Source: DATCLS01 sp035296625
Lineage (GTDB): Bacteria > Actinomycetota > Acidimicrobiia > Acidimicrobiales > VFJN01
Length of the DNA stretch: 64,000 nt
Direction: 5' to 3'
Assembly (NCBI GenBank): GCA_035296625.1
Contig: DATHAO010000059.1
Span: 62,001-126,000 of the forward strand
Positions 57,504 through 64,000 of the stretch are shown one piece after another (the first letter of the stretch is position 1; the number at the start of each line of letters is the position of its first letter). The translations under genes were made by a program, and so were the position numbers. The notes beneath the pieces are model-generated. The model ran no database searches and was not told where the DNA came from. It saw only the letters and a program-made list of their open reading frames with translations.

Positions 57504-59198
57504 ATGCCTCCCGAACCGGTCACCCCCAAGCCGATGCCGTTCGCCAAGTACCGGCCGTTCCTCCCGATGCCCCTCTCCCTCGACGACCGCACGTGGCCCA
57601 ACCGGCGCATCGAGAAGGCCCCCCTGTGGTGCTCGGTCGACCTGCGCGACGGCAACCAGGCCCTGATCGATCCGATGGACCCGGCGCGGAAGCGCACGAT
57701 GTTCGAGACGCTCGTGCGGATGGGCTTCAAGGAGATCGAGGTCGGCTTCCCGTCGGCGAGCCAGCCCGACTTCGACTTCGTCCGCCAGCTCATCCAGGAC
57801 GACCTGGTTCCCGAGGACGTCACGATCCAGGTACTGACGCAGTGCCGGCCCGAGCTGATCGAGCGCACGTACGAGTCGATCCGCGGCGCCCGCGAGGCGA
57901 TCGTCCACTTCTACAACTCGACGTCGATCCTCCAGCGCCGGGTCGTGTTCGGGCTCGACTTCGCCGGCATCACCCAGATCGCCACCGACGCGGCCCATCT
58001 GGCCCGCAAGCTCGAGGACACGGTGCCGGGCACGGTCGTGCGCTACGAGTACTCCCCCGAGAGCTTCACCGGAACCGAGATCGACTACGCGGTGGAGATC
58101 TGCGCGGCGGTGGGCGAGGCCCTCGAGTTGGAGGCCGACGAGAAGGTCATCCTGAACCTGCCCGCCACGGTCGAGATGTACACGCCGAACATCTACGGCG
58201 ACGTCATCGAGTACTTCCACCGCCACGTGCCCCATCGCGACCAGGTGGTGCTGTCGCTGCACCCCCACAACGACCGGGGGACCGCGGTGGCGGCCGCCGA
58301 GTTCGGCGTCATGGCCGGCGCCGACCGGGTCGAGGGCACGCTGTTCGGCAACGGCGAGCGCACCGGCAACGTGGACGTTGTCACCCTGGCGATGAACCTG
58401 TTCAGCCAGGGCGTCGACCCCGAGCTGGACATCACCGACATCGATCGCATCCGCCGGGTCGCCGAGTACGCCAACCGCCTGCCGGTGCACCCCCGGCATC
58501 CCTACGTCGGCGACCTCGTCTACACGGCGTTCTCGGGCAGCCACCAGGACGCCATCAAGAAGGGCCTCACCGCACTCGGCGACGACTACGACACCTGGGA
58601 GGTGCCGTACCTGCCGATCGACCCCAAGCACGTCGGCCGCTCCTACGAGGCCGTGATCCGGGTCAACAGCCAGTCCGGCAAGGGCGGCGTCGCCTACATC
58701 ATGCAGGCCGAGCACGGCCTCGACCTGCCTCGCCGCCTGCAGATCGAGTTCTCGAGGGCGATCCAGCACATCACCGAGGACACGGGGACCGAGATCACCC
58801 CCGGCCACATGTGGGACACCTTCGTCGCCGAGTACCTGCCCGAGGCGCCGCCCGTCGCGCTGGTGGGTCACGAGGCCACCACCGGCGAGCACGGCTCGAA
58901 GGTCACTGCCCAGCTGCTCGTCGACGGCGAGCACCGCACCGTCAGCGGTACCGGCAACGGCCCGATCGCCGCGTTCGTCGCCGCCATCCGGGACGAGCTC
59001 GGCGTCGACATCGACGTCGTCGACTACAGCGAGCACGCCGTGGGCGCCGGATCCGACGCCGTGGCCGTGGCCTACGTCGAGACCCAGAGCGGCGAGGGCG
59101 TGGTCCGCTGGGGCATCGGCATGCACGAGAGCATCACGACCGCCTCGCTGCACGCCGTGGTCTCCGCGGTCAACCGGCACCGGACCGCCGTCGGCTGA
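57504..59198 (+). CDS. leuA: 2-isopropylmalate synthase (long, actinobacterial form)
   Basis: A 564-residue enzyme, first step of leucine synthesis. MPFAKYRPFLPMPLSLDDRTW and NRRIEKAPLWCSVDLRDGNQAL are the type II LeuA opening. The metal ligands are seen in SLHPHNDRGTAVA, GNGERTGNVD is the conserved active-site loop, and the C-terminal LeuA dimer domain (~450-564) confers leucine inhibition. ATG 57504 has GAGAAGG upstream. Expression is controlled by the leader attenuator. Confidence 0.96.
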   Translation: MPPEPVTPKPMPFAKYRPFLPMPLSLDDRTWPNRRIEKAPLWCSVDLRDGNQALIDPMDPARKRTMFETLVRMGFKEIEVGFPSASQPDFDFVRQLIQDDLVPEDVTIQVLTQCRPELIERTYESIRGAREAIVHFYNSTSILQRRVVFGLDFAGITQIATDAAHLARKLEDTVPGTVVRYEYSPESFTGTEIDYAVEICAAVGEALELEADEKVILNLPATVEMYTPNIYGDVIEYFHRHVPHRDQVVLSLHPHNDRGTAVAAAEFGVMAGADRVEGTLFGNGERTGNVDVVTLAMNLFSQGVDPELDITDIDRIRRVAEYANRLPVHPRHPYVGDLVYTAFSGSHQDAIKKGLTALGDDYDTWEVPYLPIDPKHVGRSYEAVIRVNSQSGKGGVAYIMQAEHGLDLPRRLQIEFSRAIQHITEDTGTEITPGHMWDTFVAEYLPEAPPVALVGHEATTGEHGSKVTAQLLVDGEHRTVSGTGNGPIAAFVAAIRDELGVDIDVVDYSEHAVGAGSDAVAVAYVETQSGEGVVRWGIGMHESITTASLHAVVSAVNRHRTAVG

Positions 59199-59202
59199 GC
59201 CC

Positions 59203-59248
59203 GTCCCGCCCGGGGACGCCCCCACCAGGGCCGCAACCCGGGCGGGAC
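59203..59248. terminator. Stem-loop after leuA
   Basis: GTCCCGCCCGGG (59203-59214) is the exact reverse complement of CCCGGGCGGGAC (59237-59248), a 12-bp stem with a 22-nt loop, 4 nt after the leuA stop. There is no U-tract; a Rho-assisted or RNA-stabilising role is likely. Confidence 0.65.
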
Positions 59249-59290
59249 CCGACGGGCATAGGCCCGGGCGGTGTGCCATCCTGCCGGCGG

Positions 59291-60748
59291 ATGCGGCGGC
59301 GGATCGTGCTCGGTCTCGTCGCAGCGGCCGCCCTGGCCGGCCTGACGGCGGGGGTCGCTGTTACGAAGGACGACCCGGATGCGCGCGCGACGGGCCCGCC
59401 CGCCGCGTCGACGTCGACCACGGCGCCGCCGGGCCGGGCGTCGCCGGGGGCGAGCGACGTCGGCGACCCGTACTTCCCGGGCCTCGGCAACGGCGGCTAC
59501 GACGTCACCCACTACGCCCTCGACCTGACCTGGACGCCCGAGGATGCCCGGCTCGACGGCGTGGCCACGATCCGTGCGATCGCCACGCAGTGGCTGTCGC
59601 GCTTCGACCTGGACCTCGTCGGCCTCGACGTCGCCGGCGTGACGGTCGACGGCGTCGCCGCCGAGGTCGCCCGGGAGGGGGCGCGCGAGCTCGTGATCAC
59701 GCCTTCCACGACCATCGCCCGCGGGGTCGACTTCCGGGTCGAGGTGACCTACGGGGGCCGCCCCGCCGCCCAGCCGTCGATCGACGGCGTCGAGCCGGGG
59801 TGGACGAGCGACGACGAGGGCGAGGTCCACGTCATCGGCGAGCCCGCCGGCGCCGCCACGTTCTTTCCTGTCAACGACCATCCGACCGACAAGGCGACCT
59901 ACGAGCTGCGGGTGACCGTGCCCGAGGGGATGGCCGTGGCGGCGAACGGCACGCTGTCGGACCGGCGAGCCCTCGGCGGAACGGAGCAGTGGACCTACCG
60001 GGCCGAGGACCCGATGGCGAGCTACCTCGTGCAGGTCGTGATCGCCAACCTCGCCTTCGACCGGGACGTTGGCCCCGACGACCTACCGCTCCGCTACGCC
60101 TACGACCACGACGTGGCCGAGGTGGCCCGGCGGGCCATGACCCGCACGCCGGAGGCGATCGCGGCATTCGAGGAGATGTTCGGTCCCTACCCGTTCGAGT
60201 CCTACGGGACGGTCGTGGTCGACGAGGCGCTCTCGCTGGCGCTCGAGAGCCAGACGCTGTCGCTGTTCGGCGCGGACGCCCTGCGGGAGTCGGTGGTCGT
60301 CCACGAGCTGGCCCACCAGTGGTTCGGCGACGACGTGAGCCCCGCCACCTGGCGCGACATCTGGCTGAACGAGGGGTTCGCCACCTACGCCGAGTGGCTG
60401 TGGTCCGAGGCGTCGGGCGGCCCGTCGGCCGATGCCCTGGCGCGGCGCGCCGAGGCCGCCGCCCGCGACCTCGACGTGGCGCCGGCGGACCCCGGCCCCG
60501 ACGACCTGTTCGCCGAGACCGTCTACGTCCGGGGCGCGCTGACGCTGCACGTCCTGCGCCACGAGCTGGGCGACGACGGCTTCTTCGAGCTCCTGCGCAC
60601 CTGGCTCGCCCGCTACGGCGGGCGCACCGCGTCGACCGCCGACTTCGAGGCGCTGGCCACCGACGCCGCCGGCGAGGACCTCAGCGCGTTGTTCTCGGCG
60701 TGGCTGCACCGCGCCGACGCCCCGGACCTCTCGGACTGGGAGGGGTAG
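59291..60748 (+). CDS. M1-family metallopeptidase, secreted or membrane-anchored
   Basis: A 485-residue zinc peptidase. The N-terminal MRRRIVLGLVAAAALAGLTA is a signal or anchor segment, followed by a Thr/Pro-rich linker. The zinc site HELAHQ has H338, E339, H342 and the distant E361 in NEGFATYAEW. The usual GAMEN exopeptidase motif is replaced by LESQTLSLFG, as in a subset of bacterial M1 proteins, so strict aminopeptidase activity is uncertain. Length is about half that of full M1 aminopeptidases because the C-terminal helical domain is absent. Confidence 0.88.
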   Translation: MRRRIVLGLVAAAALAGLTAGVAVTKDDPDARATGPPAASTSTTAPPGRASPGASDVGDPYFPGLGNGGYDVTHYALDLTWTPEDARLDGVATIRAIATQWLSRFDLDLVGLDVAGVTVDGVAAEVAREGARELVITPSTTIARGVDFRVEVTYGGRPAAQPSIDGVEPGWTSDDEGEVHVIGEPAGAATFFPVNDHPTDKATYELRVTVPEGMAVAANGTLSDRRALGGTEQWTYRAEDPMASYLVQVVIANLAFDRDVGPDDLPLRYAYDHDVAEVARRAMTRTPEAIAAFEEMFGPYPFESYGTVVVDEALSLALESQTLSLFGADALRESVVVHELAHQWFGDDVSPATWRDIWLNEGFATYAEWLWSEASGGPSADALARRAEAAARDLDVAPADPGPDDLFAETVYVRGALTLHVLRHELGDDGFFELLRTWLARYGGRTASTADFEALATDAAGEDLSALFSAWLHRADAPDLSDWEG

Positions 60749-60796
60749 TGGCGCACGCCGGCGGGCAGGTCGTCCACCCCGTCGCCGTGCGCCCGC

Positions 60797-60802
60797 TAGC
60801 CT
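60797..60802 (+). promoter_or_regulatory. -10 box of a probable leaderless transcript (STAS gene)
   Basis: TAGCCT ends 7 nt before GTG 60810. No ribosome-binding site is visible. Confidence 0.5.
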
Positions 60803-60809
60803 GCCGCCG

Positions 60810-61130
60810 GTGAGCGAGCAGCCCAACCTCGAGATCGTCGAGCGGACGAGCGACGGTGTGTCCGCCCGTCTCACGGGCGACCTCGACATCGTCAACGCCG
60901 AGGACGTCAAGCGCGAGCTGACCGAGCTGGTCGACTCCGGTCCGACGGCCCTCACGCTCGACATGGAGGCCGTGCGCTTCGTCGACTCCAGCGGTCTCGG
61001 CGCGCTCGTGGCGATCCACCGCCACGCCGAGTCGGCGGGGGCGCGCTTCGTCGTGCGAGCCGTGCCCGCACAGGTGCAGCGCCTGTTCGAGATCACCCGG
61101 CTCGACGACCTCCTCGCCGTCGAGGACTGA
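60810..61130 (+). CDS. STAS-domain anti-sigma factor antagonist (RsbV/SpoIIAA-like)
   Basis: A 106-residue single STAS domain: SARLTGDLDIVNAEDVKREL and the phosphorylation loop RFVDSSGLGALVAIHRHA with the acceptor Ser. Unphosphorylated, it should bind the RsbW-type kinase and free the sigma factor. It converges on the sigma gene (40 bp gap). Both RsbW-like genes are within 1.8 kb, so the four genes form one partner-switching module. Confidence 0.92.
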   Translation: MSEQPNLEIVERTSDGVSARLTGDLDIVNAEDVKRELTELVDSGPTALTLDMEAVRFVDSSGLGALVAIHRHAESAGARFVVRAVPAQVQRLFEITRLDDLLAVED

Positions 61131-61170
61131 GCCCGGCGGCGGTCCCTGCCGGTCGTCCAGCGTCTGCCGG

Positions 61171-61920
61171 TCAGCCGTCCAGCGTCTGGCGAAGCTCGAG
61201 CAGGCAGCGCCGGATGAGGCGCGACACATGCATCTGGCTGATGCCGAGCCGGTCGGCGATCTCGCTCTGGGTCAGCTCGTCGTAGAACCGCAGCCGCAGG
61301 ATCTGCGCCTCGCGCTCGGGCAACGTCTGGAGCAGCTGGCCGACCAGCATCCGGAGCTCTACCGGGCGGCTCGCCGGGTCGCCGCCGGGCAGCCGGTCGG
61401 CCAGCGGCGTGCCGTCCTCGTCGCCTGGGCGGCGGGCATCGAGGCTGGTGGCCCGGTAGGCGGCACCGGCCTCCATGGCCTCGAGCACCTCGTCCTCGGA
61501 CAGGTCGAGCTCGGCGGCCAGCTCGGCCACGCTGGGTGGCCGGCCGAGCCGGCTGGACAGCGCCCCGGTGGCCCGGCGGAGGTCCAGGTGGCGCTCCTGG
61601 GCGCTTCGGGGCGGGCGCACGGCCCACGTGCGGTCACGGAAGTAGCGCTTGATCTCGCCGTTCACCGTGCGGCTGGCGAACGAAGAGAACGGGATGCCCC
61701 GGGACGGGTCGAACCGCTCGACGGCCTTGAGGGTGCCCAGCATCGCGATCTGGACGAGGTCGTCGAGCTCGACGCCCCGCCCGCGGTAGTCGTGCGCGAT
61801 CGACGCCGCCAGGCCCCGGTGGGCCTCGACGAGCCGGTTGCGCACGGATCGCTGGCGGGTGGCCTGGTACTCCAGGAACAGCGCGTCGAGACCGGAACCC
61901 TCCCCCGAGTCCTGGGTCAT
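61171..61920 (-). CDS. Sigma-70 family factor, SigB/SigF/SigG type
   Basis: A 249-residue alternative sigma factor. Region 2 is LVEAHRGLAASIAHDYRGRG, DLVQIAMLGTLKAVERFDPSRGIPFSSFA. Region 3 and region 4 follow, with the helix-turn-helix ELTQSEIADRLGISQMHVSRLIRR. Region 1.1 is absent, as in the stress and sporulation subgroup. Its ATG overlaps the stop of the upstream anti-sigma gene (ATGA), so production is coupled. Predicted recognition is GTTT-N13..17-GGGTA. Confidence 0.93.
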   Translation of the reverse strand: MTQDSGEGSGLDALFLEYQATRQRSVRNRLVEAHRGLAASIAHDYRGRGVELDDLVQIAMLGTLKAVERFDPSRGIPFSSFASRTVNGEIKRYFRDRTWAVRPPRSAQERHLDLRRATGALSSRLGRPPSVAELAAELDLSEDEVLEAMEAGAAYRATSLDARRPGDEDGTPLADRLPGGDPASRPVELRMLVGQLLQTLPEREAQILRLRFYDELTQSEIADRLGISQMHVSRLIRRCLLELRQTLDG

Positions 61921-62300
61921 GTGGAGCTGCGCGCTCGCTTCACCAGGTGGAACCGCCGGGTATCACCGTCGACCTCGAAGCCGTGGTCGTCCACCACGAC
62001 GCGGAGGATCTCGAGGGCCAGGTCGTCGAGCGGGCCGCCGGGGGTCTTGGAGCTGCACTGGTACTCGCCGCTGACCTCGACCTCGCCGGGTGACCGCCGG
62101 TACGTGATGGCGGCGGTCGCCACCGCGTCGTCGGAGCCCTCGATCAGCAGCGCGACGAGCTCGCTGACGGCGATGCGCAGGTCTTCGGTGTCATCGATGC
62201 TCAGGCCGGCGTCGGCCGCCACTCCGGCGGCGACGAGGCGGGCGAGGCGGACCGAGCTCGGCTCGGCCGGGACGCTGAGGTGGACGGGTTGGGCAGCCAT
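61917..62300 (-). CDS. RsbW-like anti-sigma protein with degenerate ATP site
   Basis: A 127-residue GHKL-fold protein: VHLSVPAEPSSVRLARLVAAGVAADAGL then DTEDLRIAVSELVALLIEGSDD. The usual N-box Asn (E-x-x-x-N) is missing (SELVALLIEG), and the glycine-rich lid is not seen. It may bind the sigma factor without acting as a kinase. ATG 62300 has GGAG 3 nt upstream. Translationally coupled to the sigma gene. Confidence 0.78.
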   Translation of the reverse strand: MAAQPVHLSVPAEPSSVRLARLVAAGVAADAGLSIDDTEDLRIAVSELVALLIEGSDDAVATAAITYRRSPGEVEVSGEYQCSSKTPGGPLDDLALEILRVVVDDHGFEVDGDTRRFHLVKRARSST

Positions 62301-62417
62301 GGGCTCCTGTGCAGGGTCGGGAGCGGTCGGAGCGGTCCGGTGCGCGCTGGCCCGGTGCCTGCTCGCGCCGCCGACTCTAGGGTGCTCCGGGCCGACGCCA
62401 CGGCCGCCGCGGCGGGC

Positions 62418-62443
62418 GTTTGTCCGTCGGCGGCGAGGGGTAG
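62418..62443 (+). promoter_or_regulatory. SigB/F-type promoter before the intact RsbW-like gene
   Basis: GTTT (62418-62421) and GGGTAG (62438-62443) are separated by 16 nt, matching the stress-sigma consensus. It lies 11 nt before ATG 62455, suggesting autoregulation by the sigma factor encoded next door. Confidence 0.55.
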
Positions 62444-62454
62444 GGCGAGCGGCG

Positions 62455-62880
62455 ATGAATCTGCCGGCGAGCTCCACGTTCCGGCGGGAGCGTGCGACTG
62501 TGCCCTCCGCCAGGGATTTCGTGAGGACCTCACTGGCCGGGCTCGCCCTCGACGAGGACGCCGTCGACCGCCTGGTGCTGGCGTCGGCCGAGGCCTTCAA
62601 CAACGTGATCTTCCACGCCCAGGGCGACGAGTTCTCGGTCACCGTGTCCGTGGCCGGCTCGTCGTGTCGCGTCGCGGTGACCGACGACGGCTCGGGGTTC
62701 TACGCCCCGAGCGCCCCGCCACCCATGCCCCCGGCCCACGAGGTCGGCCACCGCGGCCTCGCCCTCATGTACGCGCTCGTCGACCAGGTCGCCGTGCACA
62801 GCACGCCGTCCGGCACGGCCGTCGTCCTGCATCAGGCCCTGTCGGCGAGCGCCGCCTCGCGCGCCACCGCGCTCGGCTGA
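62455..62880 (+). CDS. RsbW-like serine kinase / anti-sigma factor (HATPase_c)
   Basis: A 141-residue GHKL kinase. The N-box AEAFNNVIFHA has the Mg-binding Asn, VTDDGSGF is the G1 box and VGHRGLALMYALVDQV the G2 box. It should phosphorylate the STAS protein and bind the sigma factor, the standard partner-switching design. Divergent from the degenerate homologue (154 bp gap). Converges on leuD. Confidence 0.9.
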   Translation: MNLPASSTFRRERATVPSARDFVRTSLAGLALDEDAVDRLVLASAEAFNNVIFHAQGDEFSVTVSVAGSSCRVAVTDDGSGFYAPSAPPPMPPAHEVGHRGLALMYALVDQVAVHSTPSGTAVVLHQALSASAASRATALG

Positions 62881-62907
62881 GCGCAGCGCACATGAGGACG
62901 GGCCCGG

Positions 62908-63510
62908 TCAGGCCCGCGCTGTGACGCTCGGCAGCCAGGCCGGGCGGGTGGACTCGTAGGCGCCGACCGCCTCGGCGTGGCGGAGCGTGATGCCGATGTC
63001 GTCGAGGCCCTCGAGGAACCGCTCGCGGGTGGCCTCGTCGAGCGGGAACCCGCACTCGATGCCGGCCGCCGGGGCGGACACGGTGCGGCGCTCCACGTCG
63101 ATGGTGACGTCGAGGTCGGGGTCGGCCGCGATGGCCCGGATGAGCGCCTCGCCAACCTCGGGCGGCACGACCACGGGCACCAGCCCGTTCTTCGTGGCGT
63201 TGTTGCGGAAGATGTCGCCGAACCGCGGGCTGATCACGCCCTGGAAGCCGTAGTCGAGGATTGCCCACACGGCGTGCTCGCGCGAGGAGCCCGTCCCGAA
63301 GTTGGGGCCGGCCACGAGGATGCGCGCCTGGGCGTAGCGCTCGTCGTTCAGCACGAACGACCGATCGTCGCGCCACGTCGAGAAGAGCCCCCGGCCGAAG
63401 CCGGTGCGCTCGATCCGCTTGAGCCACTCGGCGGGGATGATCTGGTCGGTGTCGACGTCGGAGCGGTCGAGCGGCACGGCCGTGCCCTCGACGATGCGGA
63501 CGGGTTCCAT
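62908..63510 (-). CDS. leuD: 3-isopropylmalate dehydratase small subunit
   Basis: A 200-residue swivelling-domain subunit. PLDRSDVDTDQIIPAEWLKR and NFGTGSSREHAVWAILDYGFQGVISPRFGDIF are the LeuD signatures; the FGTGSSREHA loop contacts substrate. ATG 63510 lies 26 nt after the leuC stop, so the pair is one operon. It works with LeuA encoded 5 kb away. Confidence 0.95.
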   Translation of the reverse strand: MEPVRIVEGTAVPLDRSDVDTDQIIPAEWLKRIERTGFGRGLFSTWRDDRSFVLNDERYAQARILVAGPNFGTGSSREHAVWAILDYGFQGVISPRFGDIFRNNATKNGLVPVVVPPEVGEALIRAIAADPDLDVTIDVERRTVSAPAAGIECGFPLDEATRERFLEGLDDIGITLRHAEAVGAYESTRPAWLPSVTARA

Positions 63511-63536
63511 CGGTGGTCCTCTGGTCGCGGGACGGC

Positions 63537-64000
63537 TCAGGCCAGGTCGGCCGGGGTGGCGAGCGTGCCGGCCACCGCGGTGGCGGCGGCCACGGCGGGG
63601 GAGACCAGGTGGGTGCGGCCGCCGCGGCCCTGGCGGCCCTCGAAGTTGCGGTTGCTGGTCGAGGCGCAGCGCTCGCCCGGGGCGAGCTTGTCGGGGTTCA
63701 TGGCCAGGCACATCGAGCAGCCCGGCTCCCGCCAGTCGAACCCGGCGGCGACGAGCACCTTGTCGAGTCCCTCGCCCTCGGCCTGCGCCTTGACGGCGTG
63801 CGATCCGGGCACGACGAGGGTGCGAACCCCCGGGGCCACGGTGCGGCCGTCAGCGACGGCCGCTACGGCGCGGAGGTCCTCGATGCGGCCGTTGGTGCAC
63901 GAGCCGATGAAGACCGTGTCGACCGCCACCTCGCGCAGCGGCGTGCCCGCGGTCAGGCCCATGTAGTCGAGCGCCCGGCGGGCGGCGTCGCGCTCGGACG
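63537..64000 (-). CDS. leuC: 3-isopropylmalate dehydratase large subunit (5' part outside the window)
   Basis: Only the C-terminal ~154 residues are present; the frame is open to the window edge. TVFIGSCTNGRIEDLR carries one Fe-S cysteine and EPGCSMCLAMNPDKL the other two; NRNFEGRQGRGGRTHLVSP is the substrate-binding C-terminal motif. It isomerises 2- to 3-isopropylmalate with LeuD. Confidence 0.95.
   Translation of the reverse strand, partial: SERDAARRALDYMGLTAGTPLREVAVDTVFIGSCTNGRIEDLRAVAAVADGRTVAPGVRTLVVPGSHAVKAQAEGEGLDKVLVAAGFDWREPGCSMCLAMNPDKLAPGERCASTSNRNFEGRQGRGGRTHLVSPAVAAATAVAGTLATPADLA

Noticed and set aside
1..64000. Insertion sequences, integrases, prophage genes, toxin-antitoxin pairs
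   Set aside because: No transposase, recombinase or toxin motif was seen in any credible reading frame.

Overview
The window is a very GC-rich chromosomal segment of a Gram-positive, actinobacterial type of organism. The evidence is GatCAB amidotransferase genes, two F420-type luciferase-like oxidoreductases, an actinobacterial-type SerC, a PASTA kinase with an FHA partner, LAL/MalT-like LuxR regulators and a SigB/SigF-type sigma module. The gene order cysteine desulfurase - mnmA - MetE-like - ligA - gatC - gatA - gatB - ilvB - ilvN - ilvC - serA, with leuC and leuD at the far end, parallels the order I know from mycobacteria around ligA and ilvBNC. This suggests an old actinobacterial backbone. 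A deep-branching class such as Acidimicrobiia fits the many unnamed proteins, but the window alone cannot prove it.

Layout. 1-3.8 kb: moxR (partial), DUF58, SpoIIM and RDD, a common membrane/AAA cluster. 3.9-6.2 kb: cysteine desulfurase and mnmA (tRNA 2-thiouridine), joined by a curious 38-bp duplication. 6.2-8.6 kb: a drug-exporter/TetR pair. 9.7-13 kb: MetE-like protein and NAD-dependent DNA ligase. 13-16.8 kb: FHA protein divergent from a PASTA Ser/Thr kinase. 16.8-17.2 kb: a 344-bp AT-richer gap with a strong RNA-like hairpin. 17-20.8 kb: SCP2-like protein, lipoprotein, TetR with a divergent esterase, and a membrane protein. 20.9-26 kb: gatC-gatA, an NfeD-like/SPFH pair, then gatB. 26-33 kb: Eis-like acetyltransferase, ilvD, then ilvB-ilvN-ilvC behind a leader-peptide attenuator. 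33-44.5 kb: oxidoreductases, a glycosyltransferase-like membrane protein, serC, an aminotransferase, an S9 peptidase and serA. 44.5-48.4 kb: palindromic and tandem repeats, a membrane-anchored Lys/Ala-rich protein and an ABC-2 exporter. 48.4-57 kb: an accessory-looking block with less extreme codon use. It holds two giant LAL regulators, small membrane proteins and four copies of one 19-bp dyad. 57-64 kb: leuA with its own attenuator, an M1 peptidase, a STAS/sigma/anti-sigma module, leuD and partial leuC.

How it works together. Branched-chain amino acid synthesis (ilvD, ilvBNC, leuA, leuCD) and serine synthesis (serC, serA) dominate. Two textbook transcription attenuators, with LLVVL and LLL leader peptides, control ilvB and leuA. 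At least eight start codons sit 6-7 nt after a TANNNT -10 box, which points to widespread leaderless transcripts. The stress-sigma module has a matching SigB/F-type promoter in front of its RsbW-like gene, and a second such promoter lies in front of the putative structured RNA at 17 kb. The most novel candidates are that RNA, the RTCACCC-N5-GGGTGAY dyad regulon, the duplicated nifS/mnmA junction and the tandem repeats before the ABC exporter.
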